A DNA stretch of 64,000 nucleotides from Butyricimonas synergistica DSM 23225 (lineage in GTDB: Bacteria > Bacteroidota > Bacteroidia > Bacteroidales > Marinifilaceae), in contig NZ_KB903374.1 in assembly GCF_000379665.1 (NCBI RefSeq), positions 1 to 64,000 of the forward strand, read 5' to 3'. A program made the position numbers and the translations under genes. Positions 1 through 6,806 of the stretch are shown piece after piece. Under the pieces are notes generated by a model. It worked only from the letters and a program-made list of their open reading frames with translations, searched no databases and had not been told where the DNA came from. How positions within the stretch are numbered: the first letter of the stretch is position 1; each line of letters opens with the position of its first letter.

Positions 1-470
1 AACGAGGAAATTTCTTTTATTATCCTAAATTTCTTTTCTTCCTCCATGTTAAGGATATAAGGTACTAGTGGAAGAATCCTCATGAGTGATCCGTCACTGT
101 TACCTCGTTTATTATTTATCCCTGCTATATGTGGAGATCCGTTATTCCTTAAATTTACAATGGTAAAATAATTTATATAGTTTATATCAAATGTTTCGTT
201 AGCTGGTGTCCAATAGTCTTCATACATCCATTTCGTGAACTTGTTGATAATATCATTTAGGTCATAACCATTACAGAGGGATTCTGCCAGACAAAAGGAT
301 AAAGAAGTATTGTCAGACCATGTACCTGCTGGTACATTAAACTGATCGAGTCCTTCCATTGTCGTGATTGGATTTTTTGCTACAACTTCTCTAGCTAAAA
401 ATTGAATTGGCAATCCCAAAGCATCACCTATGGCAGTTCCTAATAATATATCTTTGTTTAAGTTATTCAT
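1..470 (-). CDS. ADP-ribosylglycohydrolase family protein (N-terminal part only)
   Basis: The reading frame starts at the ATG at 470 and leaves the window on the left, so only the first 156 or so residues are visible. They begin with a GTAIGDALGLPIQF segment and continue to GTWSDNTSLSFCLAESL. These two motifs are typical of the ADP-ribosylglycohydrolase (DraG/ARH-like) family, where the acidic residues of the second motif help bind the metal pair; here the usual SDDTS reads SDNTS. The family removes ADP-ribose from proteins or small molecules, but the substrate cannot be told from this fragment. The gene stands alone at the edge of an accessory region. The family call is fairly safe; activity is not shown. 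Confidence 0.8.
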   Translation of the reverse strand, partial: MNNLNKDILLGTAIGDALGLPIQFLAREVVAKNPITTMEGLDQFNVPAGTWSDNTSLSFCLAESLCNGYDLNDIINKFTKWMYEDYWTPANETFDINYINYFTIVNLRNNGSPHIAGINNKRGNSDGSLMRILPLVPYILNMEEEKKFRIIKEISS

Positions 471-795
471 GTTCTATATGTTTATGAAGTCTGTTTGATG
501 ATATAAATATATATAAATCCCCTTATTTGTGATAGTTTTTTTAAGCAATATGTTTTTCTGAATCTTGAAATCTAAACATGGTGACTTTTCTTCTGAGTTG
601 GCATATAATACCTAATCTTCCAAGTTGTCAACATGACAATGAATCAATACATTATTACATATATAAATATTTGATATTCTGATATATTTACTTTGTACTA
701 TCCTGTTCAACAAGAACCTTTGTACGTGTAAATGATTGCTCTGGTGTTCTTTCCTGAACTAGATATTCTTTTGTTTGTTAGAAAAATTTATTCTT

Positions 796-974
796 ATGAA
801 TTTACGTGAGAAAGGAAAAACCACCGATTCAGAATGGTTTGGTGTGGAACATTACCGTGTTTTTCATGAATGGATTTATTCAGGTATGTAAACATAGAGA
901 GGTTAAAAATGTTATATCCTGATATTTTGGGAAGTCCCAAACCGAAGCTTGTCAAGAAAAGACAGCACAAATAA
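796..974 (+). pseudogene. Decayed small gene, copy 1 (about 59 codons, one-base deletion)
   Basis: The frame opens MNLREKGKTTDSEWFGVEHY and runs to FHE, where one A is missing compared with copy 2 (GAATGG here, GAAATGG there). After restoring that base it continues DLFRYVN, RLKMLYPDI and ends KKRQHK at the TAA at 974. Copy 2 at 5377-5555 is intact at this spot but broken elsewhere. Most differences in the aligned 15 codons before the lesion fall at third positions, which points to a protein-coding ancestor. The protein is small and basic at its C-terminus. I do not recognise it and give it no function. Confidence 0.6.
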
Positions 975-1004
975 GCCAGTACCTCACAAGTGCTGGCTTT
1001 TTTA
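974..1004 (+). terminator. Intrinsic terminator after the small gene, copy 1
   Basis: AGCCAGTAC pairs with GTGCTGGCT (one G-U pair) around a short loop and is followed by a run of T. It directly abuts the stop codon of the small broken gene. Confidence 0.75.
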
Positions 1005-1148
1005 TTTATACATAAAAAGGGATGACAAACCGAAGTCTATCATCCCCTCGCACCCAAGTTGACATACGCACGATGAATCAACGTAAAATCATATTAATAA
1101 AACATGATCATGAACAGACATTTTAAAATAATAATCAACCCTTTTGCA

Positions 1149-1673
1149 TTACAATTTAATATAAGTATCTGTTGCCACGGTTGCAGAAATAGATGTTCCA
1201 GCGGGAATTACTGCCTGTTTGCCTTTTAATAATAAAAATAGAGGACAAACAAATACGGCAAGTACAATTGAAAGGACTAGGTTGTTTTCACCTTCTTCAG
1301 ACATATTGCCACCCGTTAACATAACATCCGTTCCATCCTTGGCTGTTACACTTTTAAGTTGGATTTGTATGGAAGCGCCTTTACCTACGCCTTTACGTTT
1401 CTCGAATCTTGAAACCTGCCCTTTAGCGATGGCGCCAAAAGGAATAACAACATTTTTATCAACACAGATCTCTTTTGTTACTTTGAAATCTATGATTTGT
1501 CCTGTCGTGATATTTTTTGTGTTAATTTCACTTAGAACTTCTAAAGGGATCAATGTCCCTGCTTTCAAGATAACTTCGTTATCCGCGAGGGTAAAAGAAA
1601 GATTTGTGAAAGCCAATATCATGATTGCGATAATTGGCTTGACAACGAATGATTTACTCAATAATGTTCTCAT
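1149..1673 (-). CDS. Exported protein of unknown function with a C-terminal hydrophobic segment
   Basis: A 174-residue protein. The N-terminus has basic residues followed by a hydrophobic stretch (about 12-30) that looks like a signal peptide ending near ADNE. The mature part reads as beta-rich, with repeated short phrases such as AGTLIPLEV, TGQIIDFKV and PAGTSISATV. Residues about 131-149 are strongly hydrophobic, so the protein may also be membrane-anchored. I do not recognise a named family. It lies 11 bp downstream of the YidD-like fusion gene, so the two are very probably one operon and may work together at the envelope. Confidence 0.7.
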   Translation of the reverse strand: MRTLLSKSFVVKPIIAIMILAFTNLSFTLADNEVILKAGTLIPLEVLSEINTKNITTGQIIDFKVTKEICVDKNVVIPFGAIAKGQVSRFEKRKGVGKGASIQIQLKSVTAKDGTDVMLTGGNMSEEGENNLVLSIVLAVFVCPLFLLLKGKQAVIPAGTSISATVATDTYIKL

Positions 1674-1684
1674 GGTTCAAAAAT

Positions 1685-2839
1685 TTAGTTGATGGATTTA
1701 TTATTCTGATACAGGGTTGATTGTATTTTTTGTAGTTTATGTTGATTGTAGCTTGAGGCACTTCTGCCGGAGCCAAATATATTACCGATATAGAAACTTA
1801 GGTTGAAAACACCCAGTAAAGTTGCTGTTCCATAATTTTTTTGTTTGATACTTGTAAACACGGCATATCCAAGTAATGAATTCATAACGAAAGAGGTTAG
1901 TGCACTTTTGGGGCGTTGGGTGTAAATATATCCAAGACCAGGAATTAATGATAATGACGAAGCGACCCAAGGCTTTTTCTTTTTTAAAGTAGCCGCTTCT
2001 TGAATAAGTTGAAAATTCTCTTTATCTCTCTTGAGTTTTGTATCAGAACTAGCCAATAAATTGAAATATTTATTCGCTTCATCCCAATTTTCTTGATATG
2101 CACTAAAAATTCCTTGCCAAGCATATTTTTGGGATATTATCGGATGAATATTGTTATCAGAGATTTCAGAAAGAAGTTTGTGTGCCATATCGTAATTCTC
2201 TACCGTCAAGAGAATATCTAACATTTCAAATTTTATTCTTGGAGAGTTTTTTATGGATTCGGGGAAATGGACCTCGTAATCGAATATGGCATTTTCTATT
2301 TGCCCCAAACCTTTATAGCAAATTAATTTGTTTGTGAATAATTGTGTCGTTAATAATCGCTTTTGAAATTGTGTTTTTTCGATTTCAATTAAAGCTTCTC
2401 GGTACATTTGTTTATTTATCAGATGATTAATGAATAATAATGTGCTATCAGGTTTCGCATCCCAGTCTGTATAAGAGTAATATTGTTTGTTATTGTGAAT
2501 GTAAGTTCTAGGAATTTCTGCATACGGGGGAAAATCAAGTAGAAGTAATTGTCCTTTATTTAAAGTCAAATCATAACAATTGAAATCATGCCCACATCTA
2601 ATGAGGCGATCTGCCATATACATCATCGCTTTGGGAAAATAACAATCTTCAAAAACAATTAATCCATATTGGGAACAAGAAGGGTACATAACACAAGTAC
2701 CGCTCCCTTCATCCCTATGTAGATACTTCTTGTAAATATTCACGTAATCAGATAGAGCTGACATTTCTGTTTGCGCGTGAAGAAATTGTGAATTTGTAAC
2801 ACAAACAATAATGATTAAAACATTCTTCAACAAGTGCAT
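1685..2839 (-). CDS. YidD-like domain fused to helical repeats and a C-terminal membrane domain
   Basis: A 384-residue protein with an N-terminal signal peptide (cut near LHAQ). Residues about 45-90 carry GTCVMYPSCSQYG, then a KAMMYMADRLIRCGHD segment. This matches the YidD pattern (Cys-x-x-x-Pro-x-Cys-Ser-x-Tyr, then Arg-Leu-x-Arg-Cys); YidD is a small inner-membrane-associated factor that helps insertion by YidC. The middle (about 130-280) looks like TPR-type helical repeats with a MYREALIEIEK-like unit. The end (about 290-365) has PWVASSLSLIPGLGYIY, typical of the two-to-three-helix membrane domain called DUF5683 or similar. Normal YidD is about 70-110 residues and lacks a signal peptide, so this is a secreted or periplasmic derivative. 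Function is unknown. Confidence 0.7.
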   Translation of the reverse strand: MHLLKNVLIIIVCVTNSQFLHAQTEMSALSDYVNIYKKYLHRDEGSGTCVMYPSCSQYGLIVFEDCYFPKAMMYMADRLIRCGHDFNCYDLTLNKGQLLLLDFPPYAEIPRTYIHNNKQYYSYTDWDAKPDSTLLFINHLINKQMYREALIEIEKTQFQKRLLTTQLFTNKLICYKGLGQIENAIFDYEVHFPESIKNSPRIKFEMLDILLTVENYDMAHKLLSEISDNNIHPIISQKYAWQGIFSAYQENWDEANKYFNLLASSDTKLKRDKENFQLIQEAATLKKKKPWVASSLSLIPGLGYIYTQRPKSALTSFVMNSLLGYAVFTSIKQKNYGTATLLGVFNLSFYIGNIFGSGRSASSYNQHKLQKIQSTLYQNNKSIN

Positions 2840-2900
2840 AATATTGCAATCTAATGTGACCTTGAAGATTCCCAGAAAGGTTGATTTTATAAGTATAAAA

Positions 2901-2979
2901 AAGCGTGGGATCTAAATTGTTTATCACGTAAGAGGTATCGCCAAACACCCAACAGAAAATAAACAATCAGCCCACGCTT
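2901..2979 (-). other. Long stem-loop followed by a U-tract on the minus strand
   Basis: AAGCGTGGG at 2901 pairs with CCCACGCTT at 2971, and inside it ATTGTTTAT at 2916 pairs with ATAAACAAT at 2959. On the minus strand the outer stem is followed by TTTTTT, so it could be a terminator or the end of a small RNA made just upstream of the YidD-like gene. The loop is unusually large (about 34 nt) for a simple terminator. Confidence 0.5.
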
Positions 2980-3223
2980 AACCATGTATATTGTAGTATA
3001 TATATGGTCAGCATGAAGTTTGTACTTGTTTATCCTTTCTGTTAAAAAATTGGCGATTTTCTTACGCAGGATGAAACAAAAACGCTTCCATTAATTCAAT
3101 ATGTCTGCCATGAGAAAATGATTTTTCACATGACGCTACAAATGTAAATAAATTTCAGCATCCAACAAACGTTAGGACTGATTGTAATGGCAAAATTAGG
3201 TTAATCAATGGAATAAAAAGAAT
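2980..3223. other. Gene-free interval
   Basis: No credible reading frame or RNA gene is seen here. It is AT-rich DNA between the hairpin and the end of the DUF3871 pseudogene, probably decayed mobile DNA. Confidence 0.5.
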
Positions 3224-4089
3224 TTATTTCCAACGGTTTTCATTTATAAACCATTTATAGGTGTTATCACCATGTAACGCCTTATCTATCCCTTCCGTTA
3301 ATTGCGTGGCGGTTAATGATCTATCAAGGAAATTATCAATGTAACTACTTTTATTGGCTCCTGTAAGCATATTATAGAATTTTCATAGATTAATTCCATT
3401 CTCTTCATGCTCCCTCTTGAAATTGTCATCGTTGTCATAAGCTTTTGCCACCATGTTAATCTGGTTATCCGTCAACTCCATGTAAGGAAAATGCTTCTTA
3501 TCTCTTGCTGGTAAACATTGATACGACCTACTTTTACCCAAGAATTGTGTGAATTGATGTTCCGTGAGGTAAGAACCTGTAAAACTCTTCATCAACCTTA
3601 AATGCTTGTCTGCATCATACTGGTTAAATAACTTCATCACACCTCTAAATAGATCATGGTAACTCATCGCTCTTAAATCAGTCTGGAAACTATCCGTGAA
3701 AGTACACAGATTACAACATACTTTATTCTGGAATCCAATGGCAACACTGAACCTTTCAGAAGTTTTCTTTGAATAGAGGTTTTCCCTGTTATACGCTCTC
3801 ACTCCCGTAATGCATAGATTGACCCTGTTGCCGTTTATAGATTCATAAATAGTTGGAATCTCAAACGCAAATCCATTCTTTCATAATAGATAGTTTTATC
3901 TGTTTCCAGTAATTCTGCCACTGGTTTATGTATGGCTTCTGGAATCCTACCTTTTATAACATGGCTAACCATTATATCAGGTTCATCTATGCTTTCCCCT
4001 CTAAACAATTCACTCGCCACCTTATGAACTGTTTCAATAAATGCTGGATGGGATATAGTCATTTCGTTATCCTTGCTGAACACTGGCAC
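3224..4089 (-). pseudogene. DUF3871 family protein, pseudogene
   Basis: Reading from 4089 (a GTG) the frame gives PVFSKDNEMTISHPAFIE and then IKGRIPEAIHKPVAELL and YYERMDLR. This is the start of DUF3871, a family of about 330 residues found on Bacteroidales mobile elements. Near 3862 a one-base deletion shifts the frame; in the next frame it continues PTIYESINGNRVNL, then AYNRENLYSKK. At 3383-3385 a TGA replaces the expected Trp codon of the INLWKFYN motif, after which the frame continues TGANKSSYIDNFLDRS and ends at the TAA at 3224. The first 40 or so residues of the family are absent; homology stops where the 53-bp element at 4110 begins. Two lesions plus the missing start mean the gene is dead. 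Confidence 0.85.
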
Positions 4090-4109
4090 GATACAATCAT
4101 TCTAATAGT

Positions 4110-4162
4110 GGTGGAAATATTTAAATTTTCAGTTTATATATACAATTCACAAATTCTCCACC
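4110..4162 (-). repeat. 53-bp inverted-end element, copy A
   Basis: It starts GGTGGAAATA and ends TTCTCCACC. Its reverse complement aligns without gaps to copies B and C (about 38 of 53 positions to B). It sits exactly at the point where homology to DUF3871 is lost. Confidence 0.75.
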
Positions 4163-4266
4163 AACCTTGATTTATAATGTTCATTATCACTTTTACTTGT
4201 TTTATTCATTCTCTAGCTTTAAGCCAATTCTTGTAGGCTTTGGTGTTTATCAATGAAGTAAGGGTT
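4163..4266 (-). other. Fragment between two 53-bp elements, tail of an unidentified frame
   Basis: On the minus strand this 104-bp piece encodes a frame ending LTLTSLINTKAYKNWLKARE and a TGA stop that overlaps an ATG (ATGA) opening a second short frame, MNKTSKSDNEHYKSRL. The first looks like the remaining C-terminus of a truncated gene whose body was lost where element B now lies. I cannot identify it. Confidence 0.3.
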
Positions 4267-4319
4267 AGTGGAAAATTTGTAAAATGTATATACCGATTAG
4301 AATTTTGTATTTTTCCACT
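4267..4319 (+). repeat. 53-bp inverted-end element, copy B
   Basis: It starts AGTGGAAAATTTGT and ends ATTTTTCCACT, with a TATATA core. It matches copy C at about 43 of 53 positions without gaps, in the same orientation. It lies directly upstream of the Fic promoter. Confidence 0.8.
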
Positions 4320-4342
4320 AGATATAAACAATGATAATTTCT

Positions 4343-4350
4343 TACCTTTG
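4343..4350 (+). promoter_or_regulatory. Bacteroides-type -7 box for the Fic gene
   Basis: TACCTTTG fits the TAnnTTTG consensus. It implies a start of transcription near 4357, which rules out the upstream ATG at 4331 and supports the ATG at 4373. No good TTTG is seen at the usual -33 distance. Confidence 0.6.
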
Positions 4351-4372
4351 TAATCAACTAAAATATGGCAAC

Positions 4373-5134
4373 ATGAATAGTAAGTTGGTTGATTTATTAA
4401 GAGAAGTGGATTCATTGAAAATGCGGTTATCTTCTTTGCGTCCTTTGCCAGTGGAGGCATTAAAGAAAATTCAGGATGCTTTGGATATCGAGTACACTTA
4501 CGAGAGTAACCGTATAGAAGGGAACACGCTTACCCTGCAGGAAACGGCACTTGTTGTCAACGAGGGAATCACTATTTCTGGTAAATCCATGCGTGAACAC
4601 TTGGAGGCAATCAATCATGCAGAAGCTATTGACTATATAAAGGAGGTTGCTAAACAGGATATTGAAATAAGTCAAAGAACTATCAAGGAGATTCATGCAC
4701 TTGTGTTACACGGTATAGATAGGGAGAATGCTGGAAGTTATAGAACCGTACCTGTAATGATCTCGGGTAGCACTCATGTACCGCCTCAGCCTTATTTGTT
4801 GGAGAAGCTAATGGAAGATTTCATGCTGACATTTCAAAGTATGGAAAAAGAAAATGTTCATCCAGTTATTATCGCCGCCTATTTGCATGATGAACTGGTG
4901 AGGATACATCCGTTTATAGATGGCAACGGGCGTACTTCTCGACTTCTGATGAACCTCTACCTGTTGCAAAAAGGTTATACCATTGTTACCCTGAAAAGTG
5001 ATAATGATATGAAGTTACGTTATTATAAAGCTTTGGAATCTTCTCACACGGAACAACAACATGATGATTTCTACTTGTTGGTTGCTGAAGCTGAAAAAGC
5101 ATCTTTAGAGAGGTATATCTCTATTTTAGAATGA
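4373..5134 (+). CDS. Fic domain protein (AMPylase-type, N-terminal inhibitory helix)
   Basis: A 253-residue protein. The Fic motif HPFIDGNGRTSRLLMN near the C-terminal half contains the catalytic His and the DGNGR phosphate-binding residues; family members usually transfer AMP or another nucleotide part to a target side chain. Near the N-terminus SNRIEGN fits the inhibitory (S/T)xxxE(G/N) motif, so it is a class II, self-inhibited Fic. The start at 4373 is preferred because an in-frame ATG 42 bp upstream lies ahead of the promoter box. No separate antitoxin is next to it. It sits between two 53-bp elements and may have come with them. The target is unknown. Confidence 0.9.
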   Translation: MNSKLVDLLREVDSLKMRLSSLRPLPVEALKKIQDALDIEYTYESNRIEGNTLTLQETALVVNEGITISGKSMREHLEAINHAEAIDYIKEVAKQDIEISQRTIKEIHALVLHGIDRENAGSYRTVPVMISGSTHVPPQPYLLEKLMEDFMLTFQSMEKENVHPVIIAAYLHDELVRIHPFIDGNGRTSRLLMNLYLLQKGYTIVTLKSDNDMKLRYYKALESSHTEQQHDDFYLLVAEAEKASLERYISILE

Positions 5135-5376
5135 AAAATAATCACGAGTTAGAATGTTTCTGTAACTAGAGATATTCGTGCGTGTAATTTCCTTGTGTGG
5201 TAAAGTTGGAAATAGAGTGTCAAATCAACATGTTATCATAGATATAAATGTTTGATATTCTGATATATTTACTTGGTACTATCCTATTCAATAAGTATCT
5301 TTGTACATGTAAATGATTGGTCTGATGTTCTTTCCTGAACTAGATACTCTTTTGTTTGTTAGAAAAATTTATTCCT

Positions 5377-5555
5377 ATGAAGTTACGTGAGAAAGGAAAA
5401 CCTCCAATTCAGAATGGTTTGGTGTAGAACATTATCGAATTTTCCATGAAATGGATTTATTCAGGTATGTAAACATGGAGAGATTAAAAATGTTATATCC
5501 AGATATTTTTGGAAAGTCCAAACCTAAGCTTCTCAAGAAAAGACAGCACAACTAA
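5377..5555 (+). pseudogene. Decayed small gene, copy 2 (about 59 codons, one-base deletion)
   Basis: The frame opens MKLREKGKPP and then loses one base (CCTCCAATTCA against ACCACCGATTCA in copy 1). After the lesion it continues NSEWFGVEHYRIFHEMDLF, then YVNMERLKMLYPDIFGK, and ends KKRQHN at 5555. Read together, the two copies rebuild one intact ancestral protein of about 59 residues. The lesions in the two copies are at different places, so they decayed independently after duplication. Confidence 0.6.
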
Positions 5556-5563
5556 ATGATTAA

Positions 5564-5603
5564 AGCCAGAACCTCATATGTCCTTAGGGTGCTGGCTTTT
5601 TTA
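5564..5603 (+). terminator. Intrinsic terminator after the small gene, copy 2
   Basis: AGCCAG and CTGGCT form the base of a hairpin followed by TTTTTT. The loop is longer than in copy 1 but contains CCTCA and AGGGTG that extend the stem imperfectly. Confidence 0.65.
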
Positions 5604-5609
5604 TTTGTT

Positions 5610-5662
5610 GGTGGAAAATTTATAAATAGTATATAGAGATCAAAATTTTATATTTTTCCACC
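5610..5662 (+). repeat. 53-bp inverted-end element, copy C
   Basis: It starts GGTGGAAAATTTAT and ends ATTTTTCCACC, exactly 53 bp like copies A and B. It directly follows the terminator of the small repeated gene and lies 21 bp past the stop of the HepT toxin. Confidence 0.8.
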
Positions 5663-5683
5663 AAATGGATTTACCGCTTAATA

Positions 5684-6022
5684 TTATTCTTGTAGTAATT
5701 TTTCCACTTCATTTTTCAAACGGGGGAGGTGATTGACAACAATACTCCAAAGAATATCAAACGAAAGACTATCATAACCGTGTATGATATAATTACGAGC
5801 GTCCACGATCTTACGAGCGTTAGTGATGGCTATATCCTTGTTCTCTTTTAATATCCTGTTCATCGCCTCACCGATAATTTCAATGCACCTCTCAATCGCT
5901 CTTTGTAAACGTATATCTCGACAAAATTCTTCAAACAATTTTGGTTGTCCCTCGAAAAATGTTTCAATGTCATCAATCGCATTAAGTATATCTTGCAAGT
6001 GTTTCTTGGTAAAGTTATCCAT
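5684..6022 (-). CDS. HepT-like ribonuclease toxin (HEPN, DUF86)
   Basis: A 112-residue all-helical protein with the HEPN signature RNYIIHGY (R-x4-H-x-Y) at about residues 77-84, which is the active site of HepT-type RNases. It is the second gene of a two-gene module; its start overlaps the end of the MntA-like antitoxin by 8 bp. In this family the partner adds AMP groups to the tyrosine of the motif and so silences the toxin. Length is normal. Such pairs are common on mobile DNA and in defence islands. Whether this copy is active is not known, but no motif residue is missing. Confidence 0.9.
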   Translation of the reverse strand: MDNFTKKHLQDILNAIDDIETFFEGQPKLFEEFCRDIRLQRAIERCIEIIGEAMNRILKENKDIAITNARKIVDARNYIIHGYDSLSFDILWSIVVNHLPRLKNEVEKLLQE

Positions 6023-6314
6023 ATATTAATGCTTTGGTTTGCTCGATAGTTTCTTTCAAGTAATGATTACGAATAGCGTGTTCTTCCAGTAAATCAACTT
6101 CTCTGCCCAAAATATCTTCTAAAGCGTATTTCAAGTCAAAGAAATTACTAAAATAATCTGTTACTTGTGCTTTGTCGAAATTAACTATAAAATCGACATC
6201 GCTTTCTTTATTAAAACGATTCGTGAGGATAGAACCAAACACGAATAATTTACTAACCTTGTACTTCTTGCACAAGGCAATGATTTTATCCATATTTAAT
6301 TCAATCAGGTTCAT
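6015..6314 (-). CDS. MntA-like nucleotidyltransferase antitoxin
   Basis: A minimal nucleotidyltransferase of 99 residues. GSILTNRFNKESDVDFIV holds the GS-x10-DxD motif that binds nucleotide and metal. It is the predicted antitoxin that AMPylates HepT. The ATG at 6314 is chosen because a strong promoter (TTTG at 6360-6363, 19 bp, TATATTTG at 6333-6340) lies just upstream; the longer open frame back to 6413 would start ahead of that promoter. Antitoxin first and toxin second, with overlap, is the usual order for this type VII pair. Confidence 0.88.
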   Translation of the reverse strand: MNLIELNMDKIIALCKKYKVSKLFVFGSILTNRFNKESDVDFIVNFDKAQVTDYFSNFFDLKYALEDILGREVDLLEEHAIRNHYLKETIEQTKALIYG

Positions 6315-6332
6315 GTAGTCATTCTCTTTCTG

Positions 6333-6363
6333 CAAATATAGTGATTGTTGAAGACAAAACAAA
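6333..6363 (-). promoter_or_regulatory. Promoter of the mntA-hepT operon
   Basis: On the minus strand TTTG, 19 bases, TATATTTG match the Bacteroides consensus exactly. Transcription should start near 6326, about 12 bases before the ATG. Confidence 0.8.
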
Positions 6364-6439
6364 AACGCTAGAAATAACAGATTATTAAGTGTTGGTTTAA
6401 ATAAATGCTCCAAATCTCATGAAAACCGCCTAAAACAAT

Positions 6440-6466
6440 AAAGCACCTACTTTCGTAAGTGCTTTA
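6440..6466 (-). terminator. Terminator behind the tRNA-Tyr/tRNA-Gly pair
   Basis: AAAGCAC and GTGCTTT form a stem extended by TAC/GTA around a short loop. On the minus strand it is followed by TTATTGTTTT. Confidence 0.75.
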
Positions 6467-6473
6467 TTCAGAG

Positions 6474-6546
6474 AGCGGAAAACGGGACTCAAACCCGCGA
6501 CCCCCAGCTTGGAAGGCTAGTGCTCTATCGACTGAGCTATTTCCGC
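6474..6546 (-). tRNA. tRNA-Gly (anticodon TCC)
   Basis: A 73-nt cloverleaf on the minus strand with acceptor GCGGAAA/TTTCCGC, discriminator T, the D arm GCTC/GAGC and the anticodon loop CTTCCAA. CCA is not encoded. It follows tRNA-Tyr by 6 bases, so both are cut from one transcript. It lies at the border between the accessory region and core genes. Confidence 0.97.
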
Positions 6547-6552
6547 AGTATG

Positions 6553-6634
6553 TGGGGAGAGCAGGATTCGAACCTACGAAGACGATGTCAGCTGAGTTAC
6601 AGTCAGCCCCAGTTGGCCACTTTGGTATCTCCCC
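6553..6634 (-). tRNA. tRNA-Tyr (anticodon GTA)
   Basis: An 82-nt cloverleaf with acceptor GGGGAGA/TCTCCCC, a long variable arm as expected for tRNA-Tyr, and anticodon GTA in the loop CTGTAAC. CCA is not encoded. Confidence 0.97.
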
Positions 6635-6752
6635 TTTGTTCAAAGAACATTTGCTTGTCTTAAGCGGGTACAAAGATAGGTAGTTTTGCTGAACTTCCAA
6701 ACATTTCGAGGAAAAATCTTTAAAAAAATGTGCTTTTACGAGAAAAAAAAGT

Positions 6753-6782
6753 ACGGGAGAGTTCAGAACGAACTTCTCCCGT
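6753..6782 (-). terminator. Terminator of the NigD-like gene
   Basis: ACGGGAG and CTCCCGT arms with GTTC/GAAC inside form a strong hairpin; the minus strand continues ACTTTTTTTT. Confidence 0.85.
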
Positions 6783-6806
6783 TACATCTTACCGTCACGA
6801 AGAGAC

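Larger units (their letters stand above)
661..1007 (+). repeat. Diverged direct repeat, copy 1 of about 350 bp
   Basis: This stretch is repeated in the same orientation at 5242-5606. The shared part runs from an ATATAAAT word through a promoter-like area, a small broken reading frame and a terminator hairpin ending in GCTGGCTTTTTTATTT. Differences are scattered single bases and a few short indels. Between 471 and 660, upstream of this repeat, I see no gene or clear signal, only AT-rich DNA. Confidence 0.85.
5242..5606 (+). repeat. Diverged direct repeat, copy 2 of about 360 bp
   Basis: This is the second copy of the sequence at 661-1007, in the same orientation and 4.6 kb away. It keeps a TATCTTTG promoter-like box near 5297, the small frame and a terminator. 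The 100 bp between the Fic stop and this copy hold nothing I can name. Confidence 0.85.

Noticed and set aside
2748-2966. A 72-codon minus-strand frame over the start of the YidD-like gene
   Set aside because: It overlaps the signal peptide in another frame and crosses the stem-loop; nothing supports it.
4163-4266. An invertible promoter segment between the inverted 53-bp elements A and B
   Set aside because: The two copies are only about 72 percent alike, the segment has no good promoter, and no invertase gene is near.
4331-4372. Longer N-terminus of the Fic protein
   Set aside because: The promoter box TACCTTTG lies inside this stretch, so transcripts would not contain the upstream ATG.
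6459-6700. Frames of 74-78 codons on both strands at the tRNA pair
   Set aside because: They are translations of the tRNA genes.
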